The notes beneath the pieces are model-generated. The model saw only the letters and a program-made list of their open reading frames with translations. It made no database searches and was not told the origin of the DNA. A DNA stretch of 64,000 bases from contig URZY01000004.1 of NCBI GenBank assembly GCA_900552495.1, positions 62,001 through 126,000 on the forward strand. The letters run 5' to 3'. The position numbers and the translations under genes are program-made. Source of the stretch: an uncultured Mycoplasmatota bacterium (GTDB taxonomy: Bacteria > Bacillota_I > Bacilli_A > RF39 > UBA660). This document shows, piece after piece, positions 43,626 to 52,920 of the stretch (position 1 is the first letter of the stretch; every line of letters begins with the position of its first letter).

Positions 43626-44069
43626 ATGAAAAGGAAAAAAATGTTGATTAGTTTAGTATGTATAATGTTTTTGTCAGTATTAACAAGTATGTTGTATTTA
43701 TCAAATAAAAAGTCTTTCAAAATATTAGTAGAAAATAGCAATTGCAGCCAAAAAAAGTATTATTTTAATCATAAAAATAAAGACATTTATATTGACTGTT
43801 TAGAGAGCATTTCAATAAAGAAAAAAGGAAAAACATATGATTTAAAGGATGCGGTAAATAGAAATATAGTAAGTTTTGAAGAAATTTTAAAATCCGCAGA
43901 TGATAAGTTTGAGTATTGGGATGGGGGAAGTGTTTTGTACAAATATAAAGATTTCTCAATAGTAGTTTATCAGAGAAGACTAAAAGACAATAAACAATGC
44001 AATTATATTGTAATTAGTAATAAGAATGTTAATATAAATGATTATTGTTGTGAACATAATAAATGTTAA
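43626..44069 (+). CDS. Membrane-anchored small protein, 147 residues
   Basis: The protein starts with a transmembrane or uncleaved signal helix (residues 5-26) and then has a 120-residue outer domain with cysteine pairs at both ends ('NCSQ', 'DCLESI', 'QCNY', 'CCEHNKC'). The decayed gene just upstream shares the pattern of Cys..C, 'KDLK..ESI', 'SLNDL' and a late 'YLIS'. The function is unknown. GAAGGAAA precedes the ATG. Confidence 0.75.
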   Translation: MKRKKMLISLVCIMFLSVLTSMLYLSNKKSFKILVENSNCSQKKYYFNHKNKDIYIDCLESISIKKKGKTYDLKDAVNRNIVSFEEILKSADDKFEYWDGGSVLYKYKDFSIVVYQRRLKDNKQCNYIVISNKNVNINDYCCEHNKC

Positions 44070-44277
44070 AATTAATATAACGCCTATAAGCAGTATACAT
44101 TCGATGAAATAATAAAGATTGCCTATTTGTTTCTTTGGCATATTATCAACAGTATAGTTAGACATTGAGTAAGGATAAAAGAATAATCATAAAACAATTA
44201 TCAAATAATAGAAATATAATTAAAAAAATTATTCATGACTATTTGCCTTGAATAATGCGAAAGGAAAGATATTTAAA

Positions 44278-45537
44278 ATGAAAAAGGAAAAAATTTTGAT
44301 TTTTAGTACGCTTGTGCTATTTACATTTGGTCTATTTACTCCAAATGTTTTAGCAGCATCAAAATATTATTTATCTGTTGGAACAGATTATGGAAGTATT
44401 GGCGGGAACAGTGTACCAGAAGCAAATTGGGTTGGAGGAACACTTACATTAAATCAATATATTGGTTCAACTGTTACTGCTCCAACATATTCGAGCTTTA
44501 ATTCTCAATATTCAGGAAGATATACTTTGGAAAGTGACGTCCTATATTTTTTGGGTCATGCAGCAACAGACCATATTGCATGGAATTATTTGGCCAAAGA
44601 TGGTAATTATGCTGTTGGTATAAAAAACACGGCAAGTGATAGCAATATGGGAATTTATAAAATGACTGGAATTGGTAGATATAATATGTCAAAAGTTAAA
44701 TTAGCTATTTTTCAAGGATGCAGTACAGCTTCTGATCCAAACTCAAATTTACCAAAATATGCTAATTCAAGAGGTGCAAATGTTGCAATAGGATGGGCAA
44801 GCAATATACAACAATCTGACTCACTTCCATGGATAAAAAGATTTTTTTCAAATGGAGTTTTTCCAAATAATGTAACTAACATGGTTAATTATGCCAATAG
44901 TTTTGGTTATGTAACTTCGGATATCAAAAATACAAGAGTTTATGGAAATGGTGGAAGTTCGGTGTTCCCTTCAAGTGTTAATGCAATTACTAAATCTGCT
45001 AGCATTGATAACAGAAGGCACTCTATTAATGAGCCATATAATGTAAATTTATATTCAATTCAAGATGTAAAATCAAAAATAGTAGAATTAATTAAAAATA
45101 ATATAAATAATAATGTTAATGAAAATGATTTTATTATTGAAATGGCAGAAAATAATGGTGGGAAAATATATGATTTATATTTTACAATTAATGGTATAAA
45201 AACAAATTTAGTATATACTGCGTTTACTAATGAAAGCGGAACAGTAATAACAGATATTTATGACAATATGAACAATTATGAAATATCTACATTAAAAAAT
45301 GAAAGAACTCAATTCATAAAACAAAAATTGGCAAATACCAATAATAAAAACTTAAACGAAATATCAACAAATGCTCTAAAAAAAGTACAGGAAGCTAATA
45401 AAAATACAGAAGCAAATATAATTACTGTATTTAATTATTATAATGTAGAAGATGAAAAACTATATCAAATTACACAAGTAAAAGTAGAAACAGATACGGG
45501 AGCATATTCAATTATTGATTATAAAACAGAATTATAA
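44278..45537 (+). CDS. Secreted caspase-like (CHAT/clan CD-like) peptidase
   Basis: A signal peptide ends near 'PNVLAA'. The mature N-terminal half reads '..LYFLGHAATDHIAWNYL' with His94 and then 'KLAIFQGCSTASDP' with Cys148, followed by 'GANVAIGWASNI'. His-then-Cys on neighbouring strands with this spacing is the dyad layout of clan CD proteases such as CHAT, gingipain or clostripain relatives. The C-terminal half (about residues 250-419) is a lysine/asparagine-rich domain of unknown fold. The protein is likely exported. The family assignment is by motif only. AAAGGAAAG precedes the ATG at 44278. Confidence 0.65.
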   Translation: MKKEKILIFSTLVLFTFGLFTPNVLAASKYYLSVGTDYGSIGGNSVPEANWVGGTLTLNQYIGSTVTAPTYSSFNSQYSGRYTLESDVLYFLGHAATDHIAWNYLAKDGNYAVGIKNTASDSNMGIYKMTGIGRYNMSKVKLAIFQGCSTASDPNSNLPKYANSRGANVAIGWASNIQQSDSLPWIKRFFSNGVFPNNVTNMVNYANSFGYVTSDIKNTRVYGNGGSSVFPSSVNAITKSASIDNRRHSINEPYNVNLYSIQDVKSKIVELIKNNINNNVNENDFIIEMAENNGGKIYDLYFTINGIKTNLVYTAFTNESGTVITDIYDNMNNYEISTLKNERTQFIKQKLANTNNKNLNEISTNALKKVQEANKNTEANIITVFNYYNVEDEKLYQITQVKVETDTGAYSIIDYKTEL

Positions 45538-45568
45538 TTTTTGACAAGGATTATAGACCTTATATTGA

Positions 45569-45592
45569 CAGCCTCCATTTGAAGGCTGTTTT
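45569..45592 (+). terminator. Terminator after peptidase gene
   Basis: CAGCCT / AGGCTG with an eight-base loop is followed by TTTTA. Confidence 0.75.
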
Positions 45593-45684
45593 AGTTGCAC
45601 TAGTTATGTTGATTGCTATATTGATGGTGTTCCAACAAAATATGAGGGTTACTATGTGTCTACTTCAGGTGGAGGACTAAAGTA
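45593..45684 (+). other. Possible remnant of a secreted protein gene
   Basis: The frame CTSYVDCYIDGVPTKYEG ending ...STSGGGLK* is protein-like but has no start. It is probably the end of a lost gene between two terminators. Confidence 0.35.
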
Positions 45685-45697
45685 AAAGATGTTATGC

Positions 45698-45719
45698 AAA
45701 AGGTGCTATGCACCTTTTT
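45698..45719 (+). terminator. Terminator before metallophosphoesterase
   Basis: AAAAGGTGC / GCACCTTTT with a three-base loop and TTTTT. Confidence 0.85.
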
Positions 45720-45772
45720 ATAATTAAAAAACTGATATATGATATAATAACTTTATATTTAAGGAGCAAAGC

Positions 45773-46603
45773 ATGAAAAAATTTTTTCTAATTATAATAA
45801 TAATTTTAAGTGTTTTATATTTATATTGTGAAAACAACAATTTACAAATAAATAATTATAGTATAACAAATAATAATTTTCCTGTAGAATTTAATAATTA
45901 TAAAATAGTTCAAATATCTGATTTTCACAATACAAAATCAAAAAGATTAGCTAAAGATTTAGTTAAAGAAATTAAAAATCAAAAGCCAGATATTATTGTC
46001 TTAACAGGTGATTTAATTGATGCCAATAAAGAACATATGGATATTTCAATAGATTTTATAAAAGAAATAAATAATACAGCACCAATATATTTTGTTACCG
46101 GTAATCATGAAGCAAGTATTAATGACTATAGTGAACTAAAAAACAAGTTAGAAGAAAATAATGTAACAATTCTAGATAACGAATCACAAGTTATAAAGAA
46201 AAAAAGTTCAGAAATAAATATAATCGGTATAAGCGATCCAACTATGAAACATAGTCATTACGAAACCGATGAGAATATAATAGAATTTGAATTAGATTCT
46301 ATTGATTATAATAAAGATAATTATACAATTCTTTTATCTCACCGACCAGAACTATTTGAAATTTATGTTGACAATGATATAAATTTAGTCTTAACTGGTC
46401 ATGCTCATGGTGGACAAATAAGAATCCCATTCATAGGTGGATTAATTGCTCCGAATCAAGGCTTATTTCCAAAATACACAAATGGTAAAATTGAACAAGA
46501 TGATACTACGATGATAGTTAGCAGAGGTATCGGAAATAGTATTTTACCATTTAGAATAAATAATCGACCAGAATTAGTGTTAATAACGTTAAGTAGCGAA
46601 TGA
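45773..46603 (+). CDS. Membrane-anchored calcineurin-like metallophosphoesterase
   Basis: A membrane helix (residues 4-19) is followed by all the metallophosphoesterase motifs: D-x-H in 'ISDFHN', 'VLTGDLID', 'FVTGNHE', 'LLSHRPE' and 'LTGHAHGGQI', together with the late 'GLFPKYTNG' of the YkuE/YaeI group. Such enzymes hydrolyse phosphate bonds of lipids, nucleotides or UDP sugars with a bimetal centre, facing outwards in this group. AAGGAGC precedes the ATG. It sits among the secreted cargo of element C. Confidence 0.92.
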   Translation: MKKFFLIIIIILSVLYLYCENNNLQINNYSITNNNFPVEFNNYKIVQISDFHNTKSKRLAKDLVKEIKNQKPDIIVLTGDLIDANKEHMDISIDFIKEINNTAPIYFVTGNHEASINDYSELKNKLEENNVTILDNESQVIKKKSSEINIIGISDPTMKHSHYETDENIIEFELDSIDYNKDNYTILLSHRPELFEIYVDNDINLVLTGHAHGGQIRIPFIGGLIAPNQGLFPKYTNGKIEQDDTTMIVSRGIGNSILPFRINNRPELVLITLSSE

Positions 46604-46649
46604 TAAATGGATTTATAAAGTAAATTAGAAATAATTTGCTTTTTTTTAT
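46604..46649 (+). other. Weak terminator region
   Basis: AAAGTAAATT..AATTTGCTT is an imperfect stem, followed by TTTTTTT at 46641-46647. Confidence 0.5.
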
Positions 46650-46661
46650 GGAGGCGAGATT

Positions 46662-46850
46662 ATAAATTCGAAGACAAGAGAAGAATTGATTGCTGAAATT
46701 AGTTCTTTTTTGATGCAAAAATTAGATATTAATCCTAAGTCAGAAGATTATAACAATAATCATAAAGCATATATTCAAAACTGGATTCGGATATTAAAAG
46801 ATAAACTTAGCAAAATGTTTAAAGTAATAACTGAGTTGAATAGAGTTTGA
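46662..46850 (+). pseudogene. ArdC-like antirestriction protein, C-terminal remnant
   Basis: The frame encodes 'NSKTREELIAEISSFLMQKL' and then 'NNNHKAYIQNWIRILKDKLSKMF', which resembles the C-terminal end of ArdC/DUF1738-type antirestriction proteins (the 'NHAAYIQSWIKVLK' block). The ssDNA-binding and zincin domains are missing. The codon at the start position is ATA (46662), after GGAGGCGAG, and there is no usual start codon before it. Either an old internal piece was left behind or a short product is made from ATA. Confidence 0.55.
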
Positions 46851-46893
46851 GACTATATTTAAGGTATAGTAAAAAAGAGAGAGGATGGTGTTA

Positions 46894-46950
46894 GATGATG
46901 AATGAATTTATAATGAAAGGAATAAAGAAAGCTGATGGAAGTAAAGATTA
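46894..46950 (+). CDS. Possible 18-residue leader peptide overlapping prgI
   Basis: GAGAGGATGGTG is followed by ATG and a short frame, MMNEFIMKGIKKADGSKD, which stops 16 bases inside the PrgI gene. PrgI lacks an obvious strong ribosome site of its own, so coupling through this leader is possible. Support is only positional. Confidence 0.4.
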
Positions 46951-47300
46951 ATAAAGAGATAAGAAATTATTCTGAAAATATATTTTTTGGATTATCTTTA
47001 AGACAATTTATATTTAGTATTTTTACTTGTACATGTGCACTTATATTATTCTTTATATTTAAACCAATTTTAGGAATAGAAATCACTTCATGGATTTGTA
47101 TATTTGGTGCTGCTCCATTTGGGGTAATGGGATTTGTTAAGTATAATGGAATGACTGGAGAGCAATTTATAGCTGCATATATTAAATCTGAATTTTTAAC
47201 CAAAAGAGAATTAGTCTTTGAACCGACTAATTTTTATTATGAATTAATAAATATAAGGGAAAAGGAGAACACAAATGAAAGCAATAAAGAAAGTATTTAA
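46935..47300 (+). CDS. PrgI-family conjugation protein
   Basis: This 121-residue protein matches PrgI: 'EVKINKEIRNYSENIFFGLS', two membrane helices ('QFIFSIFTCTCALILFFIF' and 'SWICIFGAAPFGVMGFV'), then 'KYNGMTGEQFIAAYIKSEFL'. It occupies the VirB3-like position next to VirB4 and overlaps it by 26 bases. Its promoter is not obvious. Confidence 0.92.
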   Translation: MEVKINKEIRNYSENIFFGLSLRQFIFSIFTCTCALILFFIFKPILGIEITSWICIFGAAPFGVMGFVKYNGMTGEQFIAAYIKSEFLTKRELVFEPTNFYYELINIREKENTNESNKESI

Positions 47301-49614
47301 ATTTACAAAAGATATAGATGAACTTGATATTCCTAAAAATGTTCAAGGAATAATACCGATTAATAGAATTTGGAAAGACGGAATATTTTTAATAGGAAAA
47401 AATAAATACACCAAGACTTACAAGTTTACTGATATTAATTATGCTGTTGCAAGTCGTAGTGACAAAGAAGCAATATTTTTAAAATATTCTGAATTATTAA
47501 ATTCTTTAGATACTGAAGCAACAACTAAAATAACAATAATAAATAGAAAATTAAATAGAGTAGATTTTGAAAAAAATATATTATTAAAAAGTGCTAATGA
47601 TAATTTAGATAAATATAGAAATGAATATAATCAAATGTTGTTAGATCAAATAACTAATATTAAAAAAATGATTCAAGAGAAATATATTACTGTATCAATT
47701 GAAAAGAAAAATGTTGAAGAAGCTAGAAATTATTTTAAAAGAATTAGTGTTGAATTCAATAATCATTTAAGAGAGCTAGGTTCACATTTAATAGATTTGG
47801 ATGCTAGTGAAAGATTAAGACTTATCCATGATTTTTATAGATTAGATGATACAGAAACTTTTAATTTTGATAATAAAGAATTAATGAGAAAAGGGCATAA
47901 TTTTAAAGATTATATTTGTCCTGCAACAGTATTTTTTCAAAGTGATTATTTTGAGTTTGATAACAAATTTGGTAGGGCAATATTCTTAAAAGAATATGCT
48001 AATTTTATTAGAGATGATATGATTGCTGAATTAACAGATATTGATAAGAGCGTGATTTTATCTATAGATATAATTCCTATACCTATGGATGTAGCAATTA
48101 GAGAAGTAGAGAACAGAAGATTAGGTGTTGAAACTAATATTACAAATTGGCAAAGAAGACAAAATAGTAACAATAACTTTAGTGCAGTTATTCCTTATGA
48201 CATGGAACAGCAGAGGCAAGAATCAAAGGAAATGCTAGATGATTTAACAACCCGAGATCAAAGGATGTTTATATGCGTTATTACTTATGTTCATACAGCA
48301 GATACAAAGGAGCAATTAGATGAAGATACGGAAAGTATTTTATCTATTGGACAACAACATTTATGTCAGTTAGGAATATTAAAGTTCCAACAATTAGATG
48401 GACTTAATACAGTACTTCCTTATGGTATGAGAAGAATAAATGCTTTAAGAACGTTAACTACAGAATCACTTGCAGTATTTACACCATTTAGAGTACAAGA
48501 AGTAAATCATACAAATGGTATTTATTATGGTTTAAATGTAATAAGCAAAAATATGATAGTAGCTGATAGAAAACAGTTATTGAATGGTAATAGTTTTATA
48601 CTTGGTGTATCAGGCTCAGGAAAATCTTTTTCTGCAAAAAATGAAATAGTATCACTAGCATTAAGAGATTCAAATGCAGATATATTAATAATTGATTCTG
48701 AAAGGGAATATGCAAAATTAATTGGACCTTTAAACGGTCAAAATGTTGTTATTAGTGCAACTAGTAATAATCATATAAATCCAATGGATATTAACTCTGA
48801 GTATGGTGATGGTAGTAATCCAATTACATTAAAATCTGAGTTTATATTATCTTTATGTGAAATACTAATGAAAGATAAAAAACTTGGACCACTTGAAGAA
48901 TCTATTATTGATAGATGTACTAACAAAGTATATAGAAGTTATCAGCAAGGTAATTATCAGGGAGTGCCACCAACACTAGTTGATTTAAGAGAAGAATTAT
49001 TAAAACAACCAGAAAAAGAAGCTAAAGAGTTAGCAACAGTTTTAGAAAGATATACTAATGGTTCATTTAATACGTTTGCTATGGAAACTAATGTAAATGT
49101 TAATAGTAGAATAATTAATTATGATATTTTAGAGTTAGATAAATCACTTAGGTCATTTGGCATGTTAGTAGTTTTAGATAATATTCTAAATAGAATTACT
49201 TTAAACAGAAATAAAGGTAGAAACACGTATGTTTTTATAGATGAAATATATTTATTATTTCAACATGAGTATTCAGCTAATTTCTTATTCAAACTATGGA
49301 AAAGAGTTAGAAAGTATGGTGCATACTGTACTGGTATAACTCAAAACGTAGAGGATTTGTTACAAAGTCATACTGCTAAAACAATGCTAGCGAATTCTGA
49401 ACTAATTGTTATGTTAAATCAAGCAGCAACAGATAGATTAGAACTTGCTAAACTTCTTAATATCTCTGAAACGCAATTAAGCTATATTACTAATTCTCAA
49501 CCTGGAGAAGGTTTGTTAAAAATAGGAAGCAACTTAATACCTTTTGAAAATCATTTTCCAAAGGATTTAGAGTTATATAAATTAATGAGTACAAATCCAA
49601 AGGATAAATGGTAG
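47275..49614 (+). CDS. VirB4-like conjugation ATPase
   Basis: This large ATPase powers the type IV secretion system. Of the 779 residues, the N-terminal half is the helical VirB4 domain, and the C-terminal half holds Walker A 'GVSGSGKSF' followed by 'ADILIIDSEREY', and Walker B 'TYVFIDEIYLLF'. It is preceded by a strong AAAAGGAGA site. It overlaps the next gene by seven bases. Length and order are typical for Tn1549-type ICEs. Confidence 0.94.
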   Translation: MKAIKKVFKFTKDIDELDIPKNVQGIIPINRIWKDGIFLIGKNKYTKTYKFTDINYAVASRSDKEAIFLKYSELLNSLDTEATTKITIINRKLNRVDFEKNILLKSANDNLDKYRNEYNQMLLDQITNIKKMIQEKYITVSIEKKNVEEARNYFKRISVEFNNHLRELGSHLIDLDASERLRLIHDFYRLDDTETFNFDNKELMRKGHNFKDYICPATVFFQSDYFEFDNKFGRAIFLKEYANFIRDDMIAELTDIDKSVILSIDIIPIPMDVAIREVENRRLGVETNITNWQRRQNSNNNFSAVIPYDMEQQRQESKEMLDDLTTRDQRMFICVITYVHTADTKEQLDEDTESILSIGQQHLCQLGILKFQQLDGLNTVLPYGMRRINALRTLTTESLAVFTPFRVQEVNHTNGIYYGLNVISKNMIVADRKQLLNGNSFILGVSGSGKSFSAKNEIVSLALRDSNADILIIDSEREYAKLIGPLNGQNVVISATSNNHINPMDINSEYGDGSNPITLKSEFILSLCEILMKDKKLGPLEESIIDRCTNKVYRSYQQGNYQGVPPTLVDLREELLKQPEKEAKELATVLERYTNGSFNTFAMETNVNVNSRIINYDILELDKSLRSFGMLVVLDNILNRITLNRNKGRNTYVFIDEIYLLFQHEYSANFLFKLWKRVRKYGAYCTGITQNVEDLLQSHTAKTMLANSELIVMLNQAATDRLELAKLLNISETQLSYITNSQPGEGLLKIGSNLIPFENHFPKDLELYKLMSTNPKDKW

Positions 49615-51218
49615 TGAAAGATATTAAAGTAAAAGAAAAGTTTAAAATTGAAATTAAAACAATTGATAAGTCAGTTGTTTGGACTTCTAAAGTAAAGGAT
49701 TCTGTAATAGATATAAGAGATAGAAGTAATATGATTAATAATGATAAAACATCTAATGTTGAATATGCAGATAACAAAGTAGAAATGATGATTGATAAAT
49801 CTAAAAATGCAGCAATTAGGGGAACTCAAAAAGCATTTACTAAAACCAAAGATAGAATGATAAAGACTTATCAAAGTAAAAGAATGAATAAGATTAAAAA
49901 TGGAACAGAAAAGATAGTTAAGAAACAAACTGCTAAGAAATTAAAAGACACTCCTAAGAATATTGAAAGAGCAAGAGAATTCGCATTAAAATCCAAACAA
50001 GTAGCACAAAGGACTGCTAGGGCAACTTCGACTGTAGCAAAGAAAATTACAAAAGCACTTATTACTTCAACTAAAGCTTTAATAACAGGTATTAAATCGT
50101 TAGTAGCATTATTAGGTACTGGAGGAGTGGTTGCTTTAATAGTTGTAATTTTAATATGTTTGATAGGGCTATTATCTTCTTCTATATTTGGTATTTTCTT
50201 TTCAAATGAATCTAGTAGTAGAACTATGGGTAGTGTAATATCTCAAATTAATAATGAGATTTATCAGAAAGCAAAAAAAGAGCAGTTTATGACTCCTAAT
50301 AGTGAGATAGTTATGGATGATACTGTAACTAATTGGAAAGAAGTAATTGCTGTATATTCTGTTAAATATTCTAATGATAAAGAAAACGCTGATGTAATTA
50401 TGTATATAAATGAAAAGAACATTAATAATATAAGAAATGTATTTAATGATTTTAATAATGTAACTATAACAAAAGCTTCTAGTAATGGATATATAATTTC
50501 TAATGACAGTTCGTTTAATATAAATAATCCCCCTAGTACACAAGTAAAATCAGAAGAAGGGAAGACAATTATTTATGTTACAATTCACTCAAAAAATTTA
50601 GATGACATAATGAATCAGTATAGATTTACAGATGAGCAAAAGAAAAATACTAGAGAACTATTAAGTGATAAATATTCTGATTTATGGTCTCAATTATTAT
50701 ATGGAGCAAACTACGGTGATTTTATTAATTGGAAACAAACAGATGAAACTTGGTCTAGCACACCAATTGGAACATCTGGTAAAACTTTAGGACAAATAGG
50801 TTGTTTAGCAACTTCTATTTCTATATTAATTGAAAGGTCTGGTTCATGTAAAACAATAATACCTTTTACACCACAGACATTTGTACAAAAGATGAATGAA
50901 AATGGTGGTTTTGATGAAAAAGGTAATTTGCAATATGGAGTAATTACTAAATTTATTCCAAGTTTTTCATATGCAGGAAGAGTAAATTTAGAAGATAAAA
51001 CTAAGAGTGAAAAGTATCAGTTAATTAATAAATATCAATCTAGCAATTATTATCTTGCATTAGAAGTAATGGGAGATACAGGTCAACATTGGGTAGCAGT
51101 TATAGATACAACGGGTAATAAAGTTACAATAGCAGACCCAGGTAGTAGTGCAACTGATTTATGGAACTATTATGATTGGAAAAATACTTCTCAATTTGTA
51201 TATTTTAAAAACAGTTAA
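49608..51218 (+). CDS. Conjugation lytic/C39-like peptidase protein (CD1108 position)
   Basis: The first 150 residues are basic and helical, then a membrane helix follows at about residues 166-190. After a middle beta/alpha domain comes a C39-like papain-fold domain with Cys399 in 'IGCLATS', His494 in 'QHWVAV' and 'IADPGS' close after. In Tn1549-like ICEs this position has a wall-remodelling protein with a peptidase domain, so the likely role is opening the peptidoglycan for the channel. A terminator follows the stop. Confidence 0.88.
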   Translation: MVVKDIKVKEKFKIEIKTIDKSVVWTSKVKDSVIDIRDRSNMINNDKTSNVEYADNKVEMMIDKSKNAAIRGTQKAFTKTKDRMIKTYQSKRMNKIKNGTEKIVKKQTAKKLKDTPKNIERAREFALKSKQVAQRTARATSTVAKKITKALITSTKALITGIKSLVALLGTGGVVALIVVILICLIGLLSSSIFGIFFSNESSSRTMGSVISQINNEIYQKAKKEQFMTPNSEIVMDDTVTNWKEVIAVYSVKYSNDKENADVIMYINEKNINNIRNVFNDFNNVTITKASSNGYIISNDSSFNINNPPSTQVKSEEGKTIIYVTIHSKNLDDIMNQYRFTDEQKKNTRELLSDKYSDLWSQLLYGANYGDFINWKQTDETWSSTPIGTSGKTLGQIGCLATSISILIERSGSCKTIIPFTPQTFVQKMNENGGFDEKGNLQYGVITKFIPSFSYAGRVNLEDKTKSEKYQLINKYQSSNYYLALEVMGDTGQHWVAVIDTTGNKVTIADPGSSATDLWNYYDWKNTSQFVYFKNS

Positions 51219-51256
51219 AAAGTTTCTCTATTAATTTGGGGAGACTTTCTTTTTTT
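51219..51256 (+). terminator. Terminator at end of transfer operon
   Basis: AAAGTTTCTC...GGGGAGACTTTC forms an imperfect stem and TTTTTTT follows. Confidence 0.75.
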
Positions 51257-51263
51257 ATTTTAA

Positions 51264-51410
51264 ATTAGTTCTTCAAGTTTATCATCTATTATTTTATTAA
51301 GTATTCATACATTTCTTCATTAAAACAATTAACCAATACTGTTGAAACCGTATCATTATTCTCACATTTTCCTGATAAGTTATCATATAGTTTTAGTTTC
51401 AACACCGCTT
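51264..51410 (-). pseudogene. Decayed minus-strand gene fragment
   Basis: The minus strand reads 'LKLKLYDNLSGKCENNDTV' and 'VLVNCFNEEMYEYL', then 'NKIIDDKLEELI' after a one-base shift. No start exists. The family is not recognised. It lies between the transfer operon and the protease gene, in 440 bases that hold no intact gene. TGTTATAAT at 51543-51551 could be the promoter of the protease gene. Confidence 0.5.
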
Positions 51411-51660
51411 ATATTTTATTATGTTCTTATCTAAAATTAAAGTAGTTATAAATAAAATAATTTGTTCTATTGGTAAATTATCAACATGCAAGAAAATCAA
51501 TTTTGAAAATGAGAATTGAAGATTGTTTATAATTAAATACTATGTTATAATTGCTTTAAGATAAGTTGCTTGTATAGGATGTTATCGATGATGGATGGTG
51601 ATGTGCATTGAGATAATTTATAATTTGATATAGCAAATATAAAAAAGGAAGAGGAGTATT

Positions 51661-52890
51661 ATGAAAAAATTAAAAAAAATTATAATGATTGGCATATTTG
51701 CAATCTTACTTGTACCTTCGTTTGCAAATGCAAAAAGTATTACTACGATAAATAATCAGCATTTTACACAAGAATCTTCTGTTGAAGATTTGTTGTTAGA
51801 TGCTAATTTTAATAAGAAAGTAAAAGAATATCTTATTAAAGAATACGGGGAAAATTATAAACAAATTATAAGTAAAAACGAAGAATCTGTAGAAAAGGCT
51901 AGAAAAATCGAATCTACTTTTTCTAAAAAAAATAATGGTACAGTAGAATATCCTAACTATGTAGGTGGACTATTTATTAATGAAAATGATAATTTAGTCA
52001 TACAGCTTGTTGAAAAAGAAGTCTCTAATTTAAAATCTGATTATTTAAAACAATTTTCAGTTGATGATTCAATTAATGTCGAATACGTGAAAAATTCTTA
52101 TGAAGATTTGAAAAATGTACATGATAAAATTCTAAATTATTTTATTAATGAAAATAAAGAAGGATACATTACAGGATTATATATTGATGTCATTAAAAAT
52201 AGGGTGGTAGTTGAATTAAAAGAAAACAATGAGGAAAGTATAAAAAAATTTAAAGATTTAGTTATTGATTCTCCTATGGTTATTTATGATAATGAAAGAG
52301 TGTTCTCAGACATAGCAAGCGCTAATCCAGGAGGTACATTCACTTCATCTTCAAATTTGCGATGTTCTTGGGGATATAGAGCAAAGACAAGTTCTGGCGA
52401 AACTGGTATGATATCAGCAGGACATTGCTTTACAGGGAATGGGGCATCTGTTTCTGGGATTGGTACGGTTAAAAAATGGAAAAATAGCGGAAGTGTTGAT
52501 GCAGCTTGGGTTCAAACTTCAAGCGGAACCAACACTTTAGCACAAAAACCTCCATTCAGCAATGAAACAACAGTATCAACAAGCGTTATTACATCATTTT
52601 ACACAGGACAGAAAATAGCAAAACTTGGACAAACTACAGGTTATACAACAGGTTCTGTTACCAATCCTAGTTATACAGGAACATTTGGAACAAAATTTAC
52701 TGATTTAGTTCTTGCCAGTTTACCAGCAAGTAATGGAGATAGTGGTGCAATAGTAATGGAGCAAACTGCCACTTTTAATGATGGCTTTAAAACCGCTGGA
52801 ATTGCCAAGGCTGTTCAAGAAAACTCTCCTACAATGGTTTTTGTTAAAGCTACTCGTATTAATTCAGAATTTGGTTTATCTAGATATTGA
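51661..52890 (+). CDS. Secreted trypsin-like serine protease (streptogrisin-like)
   Basis: The 409 residues begin with a signal peptide (ends 'FANAK') and a pro-region of about 190 residues that contains the 'NRVVVELKENNEESIKKFK' segment seen in alpha-lytic protease-type prodomains. The mature part (from about residue 222) is a chymotrypsin-fold domain: His255 in 'ISAGHCF', Asp280 in 'GSVDAAW', Ser361 in 'ASNGDSGAIV'. The Asp position fits the S1E/streptogrisin type. It is likely exported and self-processed. AAGGAAGAGG precedes the ATG. Confidence 0.88.
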   Translation: MKKLKKIIMIGIFAILLVPSFANAKSITTINNQHFTQESSVEDLLLDANFNKKVKEYLIKEYGENYKQIISKNEESVEKARKIESTFSKKNNGTVEYPNYVGGLFINENDNLVIQLVEKEVSNLKSDYLKQFSVDDSINVEYVKNSYEDLKNVHDKILNYFINENKEGYITGLYIDVIKNRVVVELKENNEESIKKFKDLVIDSPMVIYDNERVFSDIASANPGGTFTSSSNLRCSWGYRAKTSSGETGMISAGHCFTGNGASVSGIGTVKKWKNSGSVDAAWVQTSSGTNTLAQKPPFSNETTVSTSVITSFYTGQKIAKLGQTTGYTTGSVTNPSYTGTFGTKFTDLVLASLPASNGDSGAIVMEQTATFNDGFKTAGIAKAVQENSPTMVFVKATRINSEFGLSRY

Positions 52891-52920
52891 TAAGAGAGTC
52901 TTTGAAAGAGGTGATTGAAA

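Noticed and set aside
43980..44165. Minus-strand 61-residue membrane-protein-like frame
   Set aside because: It looks hydrophobic, but it has no ribosome binding site, overlaps the 3' end of a plus-strand gene and is AT-rich reverse complement of coding DNA.
46967..47203. Minus-strand frame opposite prgI
   Set aside because: It is the shadow of PrgI, whose family match and overlap with virB4 are clear.
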